Assembly (NCBI RefSeq): GCF_009755225.1
Contig: NZ_WQKZ01000003.1
Span: 310,001 to 374,000, forward strand
Reading direction: 5' to 3'
DNA: 64,000 bases
From: Hymenobacter ginkgonis
Lineage (GTDB): Bacteria; Bacteroidota; Bacteroidia; Cytophagales; Hymenobacteraceae
A model generated the notes under the pieces. That model searched no databases, was not told the DNA's origin, and worked only from the letters and a program-made list of their open reading frames with translations. Shown one piece after another: positions 15,190-23,714 of this stretch (positions within the stretch are counted from its first letter, which is position 1; every line of letters begins with the position of its first letter). The translations under genes and the position numbers were made by a program.

Positions 15190-16980
15190 CTACTGCGGCA
15201 CCGGCCCCAGCCAGCGCAGCACGGGGTAGCGGCGGTAGCCGGCCTCGCGGTAGGGCGAGTGCTGGTACACCCATTCGAGCTGGGCCGGGCCGCTGGCAGC
15301 CAGGGCGGGGTCGGCCTTTTTGGCGGCCTCTAGCTGCTGGCGTACGGCGGGGTTTTGGGCTAGGTAATCGGCGGCCAAGTCTTCAAATACGTAGTCGGAG
15401 TAGTGCTCTTTCTGCTGCAAAACACTATCAAAAAAGCCCCAGGCAAAGAACGAGTCGGTAGCCTGCGGCTCTAGCGCCTCCACGAGGTAGCGGGCGGCGG
15501 GGCCCTGCTCGGCCAGCACCGCCAGGTACGTGCTGGCTTCGAGGGTGGTAGGGGCGGGGTGGGGTAGGAGCTGGACGCCCGAATGTAGGTAATGGCCCTC
15601 GTAGGGCCGCGGCGTGGTCTTAAAATCGGTGATTTCGTAGGTTTCGGCGGGGCCGGTAAGGGGCTGCTTTAACTCGCGCAGCACCACGCCGTTGCGGCGC
15701 AAATTGTCGAGTACCTCGCCCCAAGCCGCCGGAATGGCGTAGGCCACCGGCGCGGTAGCACCGGCCGTGGCGCGGGCCGCGTTGTAGAGGAGCACGGGCC
15801 GGGTGTAGGGCCGGGCGCGGTCGTAGTAGAGGCGCTGCTGCCCACTCACGGCGCTGGCCTTGTGGCCCGCCTCGTAGCCCCTAAACTGCACCGTGCTGCT
15901 GGCCGTGTCGCGCCCCGCCCAGGCCAGCGCAAACCGGGTTTGGGCGGCCAGGGTGCGGTCGGCGGCGGCGCGGGCGGCCAGCAGCGCCGGGGCCTGGGCG
16001 GCAGTGGTTTGGAGGTAGGTCAGCAGCAGGTCATAGGTGGCTTGCACGCGGGGCCCGAAGGCCTTGAGCATGTGCGTTTCGGGCATGAAGCTGAGGGTAT
16101 TGAACAAGGCCGCGTAGCCGGTAGAGTAGCGCGGGCTTTCGATAAAAGCCCGCAGGCCGCTCTCGGGCGTTTCACCGTTGAAATCGACGTAGGGCGTCAT
16201 GGGCCAGTGTTTCTGGGCCATGCCGGCGTAGAGGGCGGGGAGCAGTTTGTCTTGCAAATACGGCCCCAACACCGGCCCCAGCTTGTCGGGCTGCGTCGGA
16301 ATGAGCGTCATCGTGTACTGGTAGTCGGCGCCGTTGGAGGTGTGGGTATCCACAAAAATCTCGGGCCGCCACTTGCCAAAGAGCGCCGCAAACGAGCGCG
16401 CATTGCGCGAATCCTGCTTCACAAAATCGCGGTTGAGGTCGAGGTGCCGCGCGTTGCCCCGGAAGCCGTAGGCCTGCGGGCCGTTCTGGTTCACGCGGGT
16501 GGTCGAGTTGCGGTTCAGCATGCCGTCGATGTTGTAGGCCGGAATGATGACAAGCGTAACCTGGCGCAGCAGGGGTAAGAGCTTTTTGCTGCGCAGCACA
16601 TCGCGGGCCAGCGCCATGCTGGCGTCGATGCCCTCGGGCTCGCCGGGGTGAATGCCGTTTTGGATGAATAGCACCGGCCGGCCCTTGGCCCGGCTGGCGG
16701 CCGGCTCGAAGGTGCCATCGGCCGAAAGCACCACCTCGTGTAGCGGCTGGCCGCTGTCGGTGGGGCCGGCCTCGCGTAGCTGCACGGTGGCGGGGTAGGC
16801 TGCGGCCAGCGCTTTATAAAAGGCAATGCACTCGGCGTAGGTGGCCGTGGTGTTGTGGGCCGGGTCGCGCTCGAAGGGCGTGGTGAGCGGCGGCTCGGCG
16901 CCGCGGTGGGGGGTAGGGGCCGGCGCGAGCAGCGGGCGAGCCAGCAGCGAGGCGGCGAGAAGGAGCGGGGCAACGTACAT
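15190..16980 (-). CDS. M14-family zinc carboxypeptidase, secreted
   Basis: 596 aa with an N-terminal signal peptide (MYVAPLLLAASLLARPLL...). The zinc ligands are in GIHPGEPEGIDAS (H-x-x-E) and DTHTSNGADYQYT (third ligand His). Between them is NIDGMLNRNSTTRVNQNG with the substrate-binding Arg-Asn region, and DLNRDFVKQD. The C-terminal 200 residues are an unassigned beta-rich extension. It is a different M14 subgroup from the peptidase at the left edge. It is divergent from surE, and a REP-like hairpin lies in the short spacer. Substrate is unknown. Confidence 0.9.
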   Translation of the reverse strand: MYVAPLLLAASLLARPLLAPAPTPHRGAEPPLTTPFERDPAHNTTATYAECIAFYKALAAAYPATVQLREAGPTDSGQPLHEVVLSADGTFEPAASRAKGRPVLFIQNGIHPGEPEGIDASMALARDVLRSKKLLPLLRQVTLVIIPAYNIDGMLNRNSTTRVNQNGPQAYGFRGNARHLDLNRDFVKQDSRNARSFAALFGKWRPEIFVDTHTSNGADYQYTMTLIPTQPDKLGPVLGPYLQDKLLPALYAGMAQKHWPMTPYVDFNGETPESGLRAFIESPRYSTGYAALFNTLSFMPETHMLKAFGPRVQATYDLLLTYLQTTAAQAPALLAARAAADRTLAAQTRFALAWAGRDTASSTVQFRGYEAGHKASAVSGQQRLYYDRARPYTRPVLLYNAARATAGATAPVAYAIPAAWGEVLDNLRRNGVVLRELKQPLTGPAETYEITDFKTTPRPYEGHYLHSGVQLLPHPAPTTLEASTYLAVLAEQGPAARYLVEALEPQATDSFFAWGFFDSVLQQKEHYSDYVFEDLAADYLAQNPAVRQQLEAAKKADPALAASGPAQLEWVYQHSPYREAGYRRYPVLRWLGPVPQ

Positions 16981-16984
16981 AGGG

Positions 16985-16992
16985 CGAAAGTA
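16985..16992 (-). promoter_or_regulatory. Candidate -7 box (TACTTTCG, minus strand) of the M14 gene
   Basis: One mismatch to TAnnTTTG; only 4 nt from the ATG at 16980. Confidence 0.35.
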
Positions 16993-17016
16993 CCTTCGCG
17001 CAGAAATAACCCCGCT

Positions 17017-17053
17017 AGCACGTCCTGCTTCGGCAGGCTCAGCAGGACGTGCT
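17017..17053. repeat. REP-like short hairpin
   Basis: Arms 17017-17028 and 17042-17053 (12 bp). The inner sequence CTTCGGCAGGCTCAGCAG closely matches the right arm of the repeat at 4081-4099 (CTTCGGCAAGCTCAGCAG). It sits in the divergent spacer between the M14 and surE genes. Confidence 0.6.
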
Positions 17054-17079
17054 TATTTTATTCTTTTAGTTAATTGCCC

Positions 17080-17934
17080 ATGCCCACTCGTCCCCTTATT
17101 CTTATTTCCAACGACGACAGCCTTATCGCCCCCGGCATTGCGCACTTGGTGCGCTGCATGCAAGAGCTGCACGCCGAAATTGTGGTGGTGGCACCCGCCA
17201 GCCCGCAGTCGGGCATGGGCCACGCCATCACCATCGGCCACCCGCTGCGGCTCGATAAGTCCTCACTTTTTGGCCCCGAGGTGGAGGCCTACGCGTGCAG
17301 CGGCACCCCAGCCGACTGCATAAAAATCGCCAAGCACTATGTGCTCCAGGGCCGGCGGCCCGACCTCGTGGTGTCGGGCATCAACCACGGCTCCAACTCG
17401 TCGGTGAACGTGCTGTACTCGGGCACCATGTCGGCGGCCATTGAGGCGGCTATTGAGGGGCTGCCGGCCATTGGCTTTTCGCTGTGCGAATACGGCGACG
17501 GTGCCGATTTTTCGCACGTTGGCCCTTGGGTGCTCGAAGTGTGCCGCCAGGCGCTGGCCCACGGCATTCCGGCCGGCACCGCCCTCAACGTGAACATTCC
17601 GAAGCACGCCGCCGGCCCCATCCAGGGCATCCGGCTGGCACGCCAGGCCCGCGCCAAGTGGCAGGAAAGCTTCGAGCAGCGCCACGACCCCTACAAGCGC
17701 CCCTACTACTGGTTATTAGGCGAATTTGTGAACCAAGACCGCGGCCTCGACACCGACGAGGCGGCTCTGGCCGCCGGCTACGTATCAGTGGTGCCCTGCC
17801 AGTTCGACCTCACCAGCTACACCGGCCTCGCCGAAATGGCCGACGCCTGGCAGCTGGCCCTACCCCCCGCTGGGCCCGCCAGCACGCCTCCCCAGCCCGT
17901 GGCCAGCGAAGACTACGGCCCCGCCGCGCAGTAG
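17080..17934 (+). CDS. surE: 5'/3'-nucleotidase SurE
   Basis: This metal-dependent nucleoside monophosphate phosphatase is a stress or stationary-phase survival protein. It has 284 aa from the ATG at 17080 (MPTRPLILISNDDSLIAPGI). The metal-binding Asp pair is in NDDSLIAPGI, with Ser where many family members have Gly. SGTPADCI, GINHGSNSS and YSGTMSAAIEA complete the active-site set. The C-terminal 25 residues are Pro/Ala-rich and unconserved. It is followed by a long palindrome. Confidence 0.95.
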   Translation: MPTRPLILISNDDSLIAPGIAHLVRCMQELHAEIVVVAPASPQSGMGHAITIGHPLRLDKSSLFGPEVEAYACSGTPADCIKIAKHYVLQGRRPDLVVSGINHGSNSSVNVLYSGTMSAAIEAAIEGLPAIGFSLCEYGDGADFSHVGPWVLEVCRQALAHGIPAGTALNVNIPKHAAGPIQGIRLARQARAKWQESFEQRHDPYKRPYYWLLGEFVNQDRGLDTDEAALAAGYVSVVPCQFDLTSYTGLAEMADAWQLALPPAGPASTPPQPVASEDYGPAAQ

Positions 17935-17984
17935 TACATACTGTAACGAACGCCTAACTTATAAGTAGCCCTGTTCTTGAATCA

Positions 17985-18077
17985 AAAAATCGGCTGCCCT
18001 GCGGAGCTGGGCGAAGCATCTCTCCCATACCGTTCGGGAGAGATGCTTCGCCCAGCTCCGCAGGGCAGCCGATTTTT
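17985..18077. repeat. Long perfect palindrome (42-bp stem) with REP-like core
   Basis: Arms 17985-18026 and 18036-18077 are exact reverse complements around a 9-nt loop. The stem starts with A5 and ends with T5, so it can act as a terminator for surE. The inner part contains GAAGCATCTCT, also present in the repeat at 4031-4041. Confidence 0.8.
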
Positions 18078-18114
18078 CTAATGTTTCCGCTTATTCGGGT
18101 TGTAGACTGTGGGC

Positions 18115-18312
18115 TTACCTCCCTACTGCCCGCACCACTTTGGGGCCCTGCGTAGACTGCGCGGTGCGCAGCACCCGCAGGGGCAGCAGCTGTGGCGAGC
18201 CGGGGCAGCGGCCCACCGCCGCATGGCGATGCCGGCGGTGCGCGCTGTGCCCGGCCGGCGGCAAAAGCAGCGCCAGCAGCAGCAAACCCACGAGCAAAAG
18301 CGGCAATTTCAT
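18115..18312 (-). CDS. Small putative secreted or membrane-anchored protein
   Basis: 65 aa starting MKLPLLLVGLLLLALLLPPA, which has the form of a signal peptide or single membrane anchor. The rest is basic (HRRHRHAAVGR...). I recognise no family. It lies between surE and corA, on the same strand as corA. It could be a chance frame in GC-rich DNA, but the strong N-terminal pattern makes a real gene plausible. Confidence 0.35.
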   Translation of the reverse strand: MKLPLLLVGLLLLALLLPPAGHSAHRRHRHAAVGRCPGSPQLLPLRVLRTAQSTQGPKVVRAVGR

Positions 18313-18422
18313 ACGAGCTACACTTAGCTCTTCAAGTTCGCCATACGTTGGTGAAGCCCCTGTGAATAGCAATGAGTAGGTGCGAGTTAGGCCCGCAGGC
18401 AGGGGTAGGAGCGCCGCGGTAG

Positions 18423-19643
18423 TTAGTCGCTGCTCAGCCAGCCTTTGCGCCAGAAATAGTACACCTGCCCGGCCACAATGGCGGTAAGTACAACCAGCAA
18501 AATGGGGTAGCCAAACGGCGAGTACAGCTCGGGCATATTGAGCGGCAGCAGGTGGCCGTGGCTATCCTCGTGCTGAAAGTTCATGCCGTAGAGGCCCACC
18601 ACAAAGCTCAAGGGAATGAAAATAGAGCTGATGATGGTCAGCACTTTCATCACCTCGTTCATGCGGTTGCTTTGGTCGGAGAGGAAGAGGTCGGCCAAGG
18701 ACGAGATGTTGTCGCGGTAGCTCTCGGCCAGGTCCAGGGCCTGAATGGCGTGGTCGTAGGCATCGCGGTAATACGCCTTCAAATCCTCGGGCACTACCTC
18801 GTCGGGCAGGCGCAGAATTTCCGACATCTTATCGCGCTCGGGGTACACCAGCCGGCGAAAGCGCACCACGTCTTTTTTGATGCGCAGGATGCGATTGAGC
18901 AGCCGCCGCTCGTGGCTGGTGTCAAAAATGCGTTCCTCCAGCTCCTCGATGTAATCGCCGATGGCGGCCATGGTGGGGTAGTAGTGGTCGAGCACTACAT
19001 CGGTGAGGGCGTAGGCCAGGTAGCCGCTACTCTTGCGCCGCAGCTGGCTAAAATTGCCCCGGAAACGGTTGCGCAGCACATCCAGGCAATCCTCGTAGTC
19101 GTCCTGAAACGTGAGCACGTAGTTAGGGCCCGTGAAGATGGACAGCTGGTCATCGTTGATGGTCAGGTCGGGGGTAAACTCCGTCATGCGCGACACCAAA
19201 AACAGCCGGTTATCGTCAAACACCTCCACTTTCGCGCGTTGGTAGTCGCCGAGCACGTCCTCCATTTGCAGTGGGTGCAGGCCAAACTCCTCCATGAGGC
19301 GCTCCATCAGGGGCAGGTCGCCGTAGCCGCGCACGTCAATCCAGTGCTTCTGCTCGGGGTGGTCGCGCAGGTAGGCCACCAAGTCGTCGAAGCGGTCAGT
19401 GTACTCGGTTTCGGAGTAGGTCTCGTCGGTGTAGGAGAGCAGCAGCATACGCGGCTTCAGGGCGTCGGGGCGCACATTGAGCGTGCCGGGGCGCTGGCCA
19501 ACCTCCTGGTAGCGGGCCTGCCGGCGGGCCTCCCGCTCGGCCGAAAAAGGGGGGGTAGTCAGGGTTTCCACTGGGTCGGTAGTGGGGGAAATGGGTGGCA
19601 GGGGTGGGGCAGCGGCGCGGGGTAGGGCAGGGGCTGGGTTCAT
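18423..19643 (-). CDS. corA: CorA-family magnesium/cobalt transporter
   Basis: This pentameric inner-membrane Mg2+ channel has 406 aa. There is a long cytoplasmic alpha/beta domain and helical stalk, then two C-terminal membrane helices. The signature YGMNF at the end of the first helix is intact, with an acidic/His-rich periplasmic loop (EDSHGHLLPLNMPE) after it. The first 35 residues are Pro-rich and encoded partly by CCTACCCC-type sequence with a G7 tract (+ strand, near 19550). No Mg2+ riboswitch was recognised upstream. Confidence 0.94.
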   Translation of the reverse strand: MNPAPALPRAAAPPLPPISPTTDPVETLTTPPFSAEREARRQARYQEVGQRPGTLNVRPDALKPRMLLLSYTDETYSETEYTDRFDDLVAYLRDHPEQKHWIDVRGYGDLPLMERLMEEFGLHPLQMEDVLGDYQRAKVEVFDDNRLFLVSRMTEFTPDLTINDDQLSIFTGPNYVLTFQDDYEDCLDVLRNRFRGNFSQLRRKSSGYLAYALTDVVLDHYYPTMAAIGDYIEELEERIFDTSHERRLLNRILRIKKDVVRFRRLVYPERDKMSEILRLPDEVVPEDLKAYYRDAYDHAIQALDLAESYRDNISSLADLFLSDQSNRMNEVMKVLTIISSIFIPLSFVVGLYGMNFQHEDSHGHLLPLNMPELYSPFGYPILLVVLTAIVAGQVYYFWRKGWLSSD

Positions 19644-19764
19644 AAAGCGTTCATAAACAGCAGGCAGAGCAACTAAAACAGCTGCAAGGTGCGCCTCAAA
19701 ACTGAAATGCGGCGGGCTGCTGCCGTACTTTGCCCGGCATCCACTGTCTAGAGCCTTCCCTGTT

Positions 19765-20775
19765 TTGCTACCTACCGCCCTGCTGGGCTGGGCCGTATAC
19801 GTGGCCGAGGCCGCACCCGGCCAGCCGCCGGCCGGCCCGCGCCGGCCGCTGGCTTTTGCCCCTTTTCTCTACCTCGAGCCCGCCCACCAGGTCTTGCAGT
19901 CGCAGCCGGGGGTAGTGCTCAGCTTTTACTTGGAAGAAGAGGCCACCGGCCAAAGCGTGGCCCAGTTTTTTGTGGTACCCGATGGGGCCGGGCCGGGCCA
20001 GGCTAGCTCGCCGGGCCAAGCACCGTTTGGGGGCGTGCAGCTGGCGGCCGGCGTGCCGGCCACTGCCCTGCACCACCTGCTGGCGGTGGCCGAAGCCACG
20101 CTGCGCCAGCACGGCCAGCGCCAGCTGCTGGTGCGCGGCTACCCCGCCTGCTACGACCCCGCCGGAGTGGCCCTCTTGGCTGAGGTGCTCGGCCAGCGTC
20201 ACTACATCACCACGCTGGCCGAAGAAAACTACTACCTCGACCCCACCCGCGACTACGTAGCCCACTTGCACCCCAGCGAGCGCCGCCGCCTGCGCCGCTG
20301 CCACCAGCTTGGCCTAGTGCCCGAGCAAGAGCCGCCCCTCATCCTGCCCTGGGCCTACGACTTCATCGCCGCCTGCCGGCACGAGCGGGGGCAGCAACTG
20401 TCGCTGCCGCTGCCGCGCGTGCAGGAATTATTCCGGGCTTTTCCGCGGCAGCACTTGCTGTTTTCGGTGCGTAAGCCAAGTGGCGAGTGGGCAGCCCTTA
20501 CCATTGCCATTCAGGTAAGCGAGCAGGTGCTGTATAACTTTTACCCCGCCAGCCAGCTGGCCGACAACCACCTCAGCCCCGCCGTGCTGCTGCACGAAAG
20601 CTTGCACACCTACGCCCGCGCCTCGGGCCTGGCCGTGGTTGACTTGGGCACTTCTACACTGCCTGCCGGCCCCGGCCAACTCGTTGGCCAACCCAACGAG
20701 TCGCTCCTGCGCTTCAAGCGCCACCTCGGGGGGGTAGGGAACACTAAACTCAGCTGGCAGAAAGACTTAGGATAA
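19765..20775 (+). CDS. GNAT/FemAB-like acyltransferase-type protein
   Basis: About 336 aa. The C-terminal two thirds read like a FemAB or GNAT fold: YVAHLHPSERRRLRRC, LFSVRKPSGEWAALTIAI, VLYNFYPASQLADNHLSPAVLLHESLHTYARASGLAVVDLGTS. That pattern is common in proteins that transfer acyl or aminoacyl groups and in polysaccharide clusters, but the substrate is unknown. The start is uncertain: no ATG precedes the conserved part. TTG 19765 is used here and GTG 19801 is an alternative. A G7 tract occurs near the C-terminus (about 20728). It lies upstream of the flippase and GT2 genes. Confidence 0.6.
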   Translation: MLPTALLGWAVYVAEAAPGQPPAGPRRPLAFAPFLYLEPAHQVLQSQPGVVLSFYLEEEATGQSVAQFFVVPDGAGPGQASSPGQAPFGGVQLAAGVPATALHHLLAVAEATLRQHGQRQLLVRGYPACYDPAGVALLAEVLGQRHYITTLAEENYYLDPTRDYVAHLHPSERRRLRRCHQLGLVPEQEPPLILPWAYDFIAACRHERGQQLSLPLPRVQELFRAFPRQHLLFSVRKPSGEWAALTIAIQVSEQVLYNFYPASQLADNHLSPAVLLHESLHTYARASGLAVVDLGTSTLPAGPGQLVGQPNESLLRFKRHLGGVGNTKLSWQKDLG

Positions 20776-20922
20776 GTGTATACTCATTTAGTGAACCTGT
20801 TTTCATAGGTTACTCATTTGTAAAAACAGGTTTGACGGCTTGATTTGAGCTGACACCAGCGGGTAAAAACCAACGCTTTCCCCCTTCCTATCGTGGCTCA
20901 GCGGCATTGGCTGGCCTACCCC

Positions 20923-20930
20923 GACCTTTG
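20923..20930 (+). promoter_or_regulatory. Candidate -7 box (GACCTTTG) of the flippase gene
   Basis: One mismatch to TAnnTTTG, 4 nt before the ATG at 20935. It favours that start over the GTG at 20893. Confidence 0.35.
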
Positions 20931-20934
20931 CCGC

Positions 20935-22179
20935 ATGGCTACCTCTACTCGCTCCATTTGGCAAGGCTTTGTGCGCGGCTCGCTGGGCACGGGGGTGGCC
21001 GTAGTGGCGCGGGCAGCCGGCACGCTGGTGCTTAACAAGCTGGTGGCCGTGTACGGAGGGCCCGGCGGCCTCACGCAGCTGGCCCAGTTCCAAAATTTAA
21101 TGGCCCTGTTTGGCGCGCTGCCCGCCGATGGCGTGCAGGTGGGCGCTACGGCGCGCCTGGCCCCGCTGCGGCCCGGTTCAGGCCGCTACCGGGCTTGGCT
21201 GGGCGCCGCGGGCGTGCTCACGGCGGCCACGGTGGCGGCTGCCGGTGCCGTGCTGCTCGTGACTGGCGGCGCGGCCTGGCCCCCTGGCCGGTCGCTGGTT
21301 TTCACGCTCGGCCTATTGCTGGTGGCCGCTCAGGCACTGGTGAGCGCCGCGCTATTGGCGGCCGGGCGCCGCCGCGCCTACGTGGCCCAGGCGGTAGTGC
21401 TGAGCCTGTTGGGTACGGGGGCAGCGGCCGGGGCGCTGGCCGCGGGCTGGGCCTTGCCGCAGGTGCTGTTGGCCTACCTGGCCGGGCAGGTGCTGGCGTT
21501 GCCGCCGGGGGTAGTGGCGGCGCGGCGGGCGGGGCTGCTGCGCGGGCTGCGCTTGGGGCCGCACAGCCCCGCGGCCATACGCGGCTTACTACGCTTTCTG
21601 CTGATGGCGGCGGGCTCATTGCTATTTGGGCGGGCTGTTGACTACGCCGTGCGGGCAGTTATCATGGCGCAGTTTGCGCCCGCCCGCACCGATTTATGGC
21701 AGGCGGTAGCCAAGCTCTCCGATAATTATACGCTGGTGGTGGGCGCCTTGCTCAGCACCGTTTTCTACCCGCGGCTGGCGGCGCTGGCGGCCGCGCCGGC
21801 CCAGGCCCAGGGCTACTTGCGGGCCGTGCTGGGCTTGCTGGCTGGTGGGCTGGCGCTGGGCCTGGGGGTAGTGTACGCGCTGCGCGATACGCTGCTGCCC
21901 CTGCTATTTGCGCCGCGCCTGCTGGCCGCCCGCGAGCTGCTGGCTCCGCAGCTGCTCGGCGACTGGGCCAAGTTTCTAACCTGGGTTTTTCTGTACCAGC
22001 TGCTGGCCCGCGCCCGGCCGCTGCCCTACCTGGCGGTGCAGGCGGCTTCGGCGGCGCTCTATGCAGGGCTGCTGGCCGGGCTGCTGCCCTCGCACGGGTT
22101 GGAGGGGGTATTGCTGGCGCACGCCGCCCGCTATGGGCTACTGCTACTGGCTTGCGGGCTTATTCACATTTGGAGATAG
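20935..22179 (+). CDS. Polysaccharide/lipid-linked oligosaccharide flippase (MOP superfamily, Wzx-like)
   Basis: 414 aa starting MATSTRSIWQGFVRGSLGTG, with about 10-12 hydrophobic segments and very high Ala/Leu content. The N-terminal half resembles the WzxE-like O-antigen translocases (ALVNKL-type helix 1, FQNLMALFGALPADGVQVG). The segment KLSDNYTLVVGALLSTVFYPRL is typical of this group. It probably moves a polyprenyl-linked glycan unit across the inner membrane. The neighbours (GNAT-like, GT2, FdtA-like cupin) fit a small surface-glycan gene group separate from the large locus at the right end. Confidence 0.78.
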   Translation: MATSTRSIWQGFVRGSLGTGVAVVARAAGTLVLNKLVAVYGGPGGLTQLAQFQNLMALFGALPADGVQVGATARLAPLRPGSGRYRAWLGAAGVLTAATVAAAGAVLLVTGGAAWPPGRSLVFTLGLLLVAAQALVSAALLAAGRRRAYVAQAVVLSLLGTGAAAGALAAGWALPQVLLAYLAGQVLALPPGVVAARRAGLLRGLRLGPHSPAAIRGLLRFLLMAAGSLLFGRAVDYAVRAVIMAQFAPARTDLWQAVAKLSDNYTLVVGALLSTVFYPRLAALAAAPAQAQGYLRAVLGLLAGGLALGLGVVYALRDTLLPLLFAPRLLAARELLAPQLLGDWAKFLTWVFLYQLLARARPLPYLAVQAASAALYAGLLAGLLPSHGLEGVLLAHAARYGLLLLACGLIHIWR

Positions 22180-22268
22180 TATACTCTTTTGTTAAAAATG
22201 CAAATGGGTAATACATAGGCAACACATAACGAGCTTATTACTTTTATAAATCAAGCTAGTAGCCTGCT

Positions 22269-23186
22269 ATGATTTCGCCGCTTGTTACCATTGTAGCGCT
22301 GTGCCACAACCATGCGCCTTACCTGCGCGAGGCGCTAGATTCTATCCTGGCGCAGGACTATGCGCCGCTGGAAGTGTGGCTGGTTGACAACGGCAGCCAC
22401 GACGAGAGCCCGGCCATTTTGCAGGAGTATGCCCAGCAGCACCCCAGCTGGTACCTGCTGCTGCTGCCCGAAAACGTGGGCAACTGCCGGGCATTCAACC
22501 AAGCTTTTTTTCGGAGCCAAGGTGAGTTTGTAGTGGACTTTGCCACCGACGACGTGCTGCTGCCCCAGCGCATAAGCCAGCAGGTGGCGCTGTTTCAAAG
22601 CCTACCCCCCGACTACGGTATGGTGTATTCTAACTGCGAATTGCTGACCGAGGCCGGCCAGCCGTTGGGGCTGCACCACCAGCCCGATGGCCATGGCGGC
22701 TTGGTGCCTCGCCCCGCCAGCGGCTGGGTATTTGCAGAAGTACTGGGGCGTTTTTTTATCAGCACGCCCACCATGCTCATGCGCCGGGCCACGCTGCTGG
22801 CCCTGGGTGGCTACGACGAAACGCTGAGCTACGAAGACTTCGACTTCTGGGTGCGGGCCAGCCGTGACTGGCGCTTTCAGTACCAGGATGCCGTGACGAC
22901 TCGCAAGCGCAAGCACCTGCGCAGCATGAGCGCCCAGGTAACCCGCGCCCACGACCCCTACCTGGCCTCCACGGTGCGGGTATGCGCCAAGGCGCTGGCG
23001 CTGTGCCGCACGCCCACCGAGCGCCAAGTGCTGGCCGCCCGCTTGCGCTACGAGCTGCGCCATGCGCTGCGCCGCCGGCAGCTAGCCGCGGCCCGCGAGG
23101 TGGCCGGGCTGCTGCGCCAGGTAGCCCGGCGCGGGCCTGTAGACTATGCGCTGACGCTACTGGCCTACCTCCCCTTGGGGCGCTAA
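22269..23186 (+). CDS. Glycosyltransferase family 2
   Basis: 305 aa with a canonical GT-A start (PLVTIVALCHNHAPYLREALDSIL), then VDNGSHDESP and FATDDVLLP carrying the Asp residues for nucleotide-sugar and metal binding, and GGYDETLSYEDFDFWVRAS in the acceptor region. No membrane segment, so a cytoplasmic or membrane-associated transferase. It follows the flippase by 89 bp; a TACTTTTA (22239-22246) is a weak promoter candidate. Confidence 0.88.
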   Translation: MISPLVTIVALCHNHAPYLREALDSILAQDYAPLEVWLVDNGSHDESPAILQEYAQQHPSWYLLLLPENVGNCRAFNQAFFRSQGEFVVDFATDDVLLPQRISQQVALFQSLPPDYGMVYSNCELLTEAGQPLGLHHQPDGHGGLVPRPASGWVFAEVLGRFFISTPTMLMRRATLLALGGYDETLSYEDFDFWVRASRDWRFQYQDAVTTRKRKHLRSMSAQVTRAHDPYLASTVRVCAKALALCRTPTERQVLAARLRYELRHALRRRQLAAAREVAGLLRQVARRGPVDYALTLLAYLPLGR

Positions 23187-23207
23187 CCTATCTTCAAAAC
23201 AAGCCGG

Positions 23208-23582
23208 CTACTCGTGGATGTAGTCGGCCGCATCGTACGCCTGCGAGGCCAGGCACAGCAGCACCGCGCCGGGCCCAAAGTGCAGCTCGGGCCAGCAGTG
23301 GGGCGGTAGGTATAGGGCTTGGTCGGGGTGGTCGAGCCGAAAATGCTGCATCTCGGCCTGGCCTTCTACCCGAATATGCAGGTCGACTACGCCGTGCACG
23401 GCCACCAGCAATTGTTCGAGGGTATGGTGGGCGTGGCGCCCCCGCACCCGGTCGGTTGGCACCTGCACTACCCAGTACACCCGCTTCACCGCAAAGGGCA
23501 GGTGAGGGCTTTCGGCTACGGCCAGCCAGCCGCTATCGGCCGAGCCGTGGAGGGGTAGCGAAAGTAAATAAGGCTGGGTCAT
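23208..23582 (-). CDS. FdtA/QdtA-like cupin (dTDP-sugar 3,4-ketoisomerase family)
   Basis: 124 aa, single cupin domain. The motif RGRHAHHTLEQLLVAVHG matches the R-G-x-H-A-H...Q signature of the WxcM/FdtA/QdtA family, which isomerises dTDP-4-keto-6-deoxyglucose to the 3-keto form on the way to amino-deoxy sugars. YLPPHCWPELHFGPGAVLLCLAS also fits. It is convergent with the GT2 gene. No aminotransferase or rml genes are nearby, so its sugar pathway lies elsewhere or the protein has another role. Confidence 0.8.
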   Translation of the reverse strand: MTQPYLLSLPLHGSADSGWLAVAESPHLPFAVKRVYWVVQVPTDRVRGRHAHHTLEQLLVAVHGVVDLHIRVEGQAEMQHFRLDHPDQALYLPPHCWPELHFGPGAVLLCLASQAYDAADYIHE

Positions 23583-23599
23583 GCGGGTAAAATGGCCCG

Positions 23600-23607
23600 C
23601 AAAGGTA
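23600..23607 (-). promoter_or_regulatory. -7 box (TACCTTTG, minus strand) of the FdtA-like gene
   Basis: Exact TAnnTTTG match, 17 nt upstream of the ATG at 23582. Confidence 0.55.
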
Positions 23608-23714
23608 GGCTAGTACGGGGGAGTGCCCGCCGAGCTTTTCTGATACCGGGGTGCGGCCGTGCACGCCTGCCTGTGGGGCTGTTACTCAAAAAGCGGCTGC
23701 TGAACGTGTTTCGC

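Noticed and set aside
18552..19625. 357-codon open frame on the + strand inside corA
   Set aside because: Antisense to corA; same low-complexity Val/His/Gln composition and no recognisable domain.
22982..23590. 202-codon open frame on the + strand across the GT2 end and the cupin gene
   Set aside because: Overlaps two genes with clear motifs; Ala/Arg/Pro-rich with no family.
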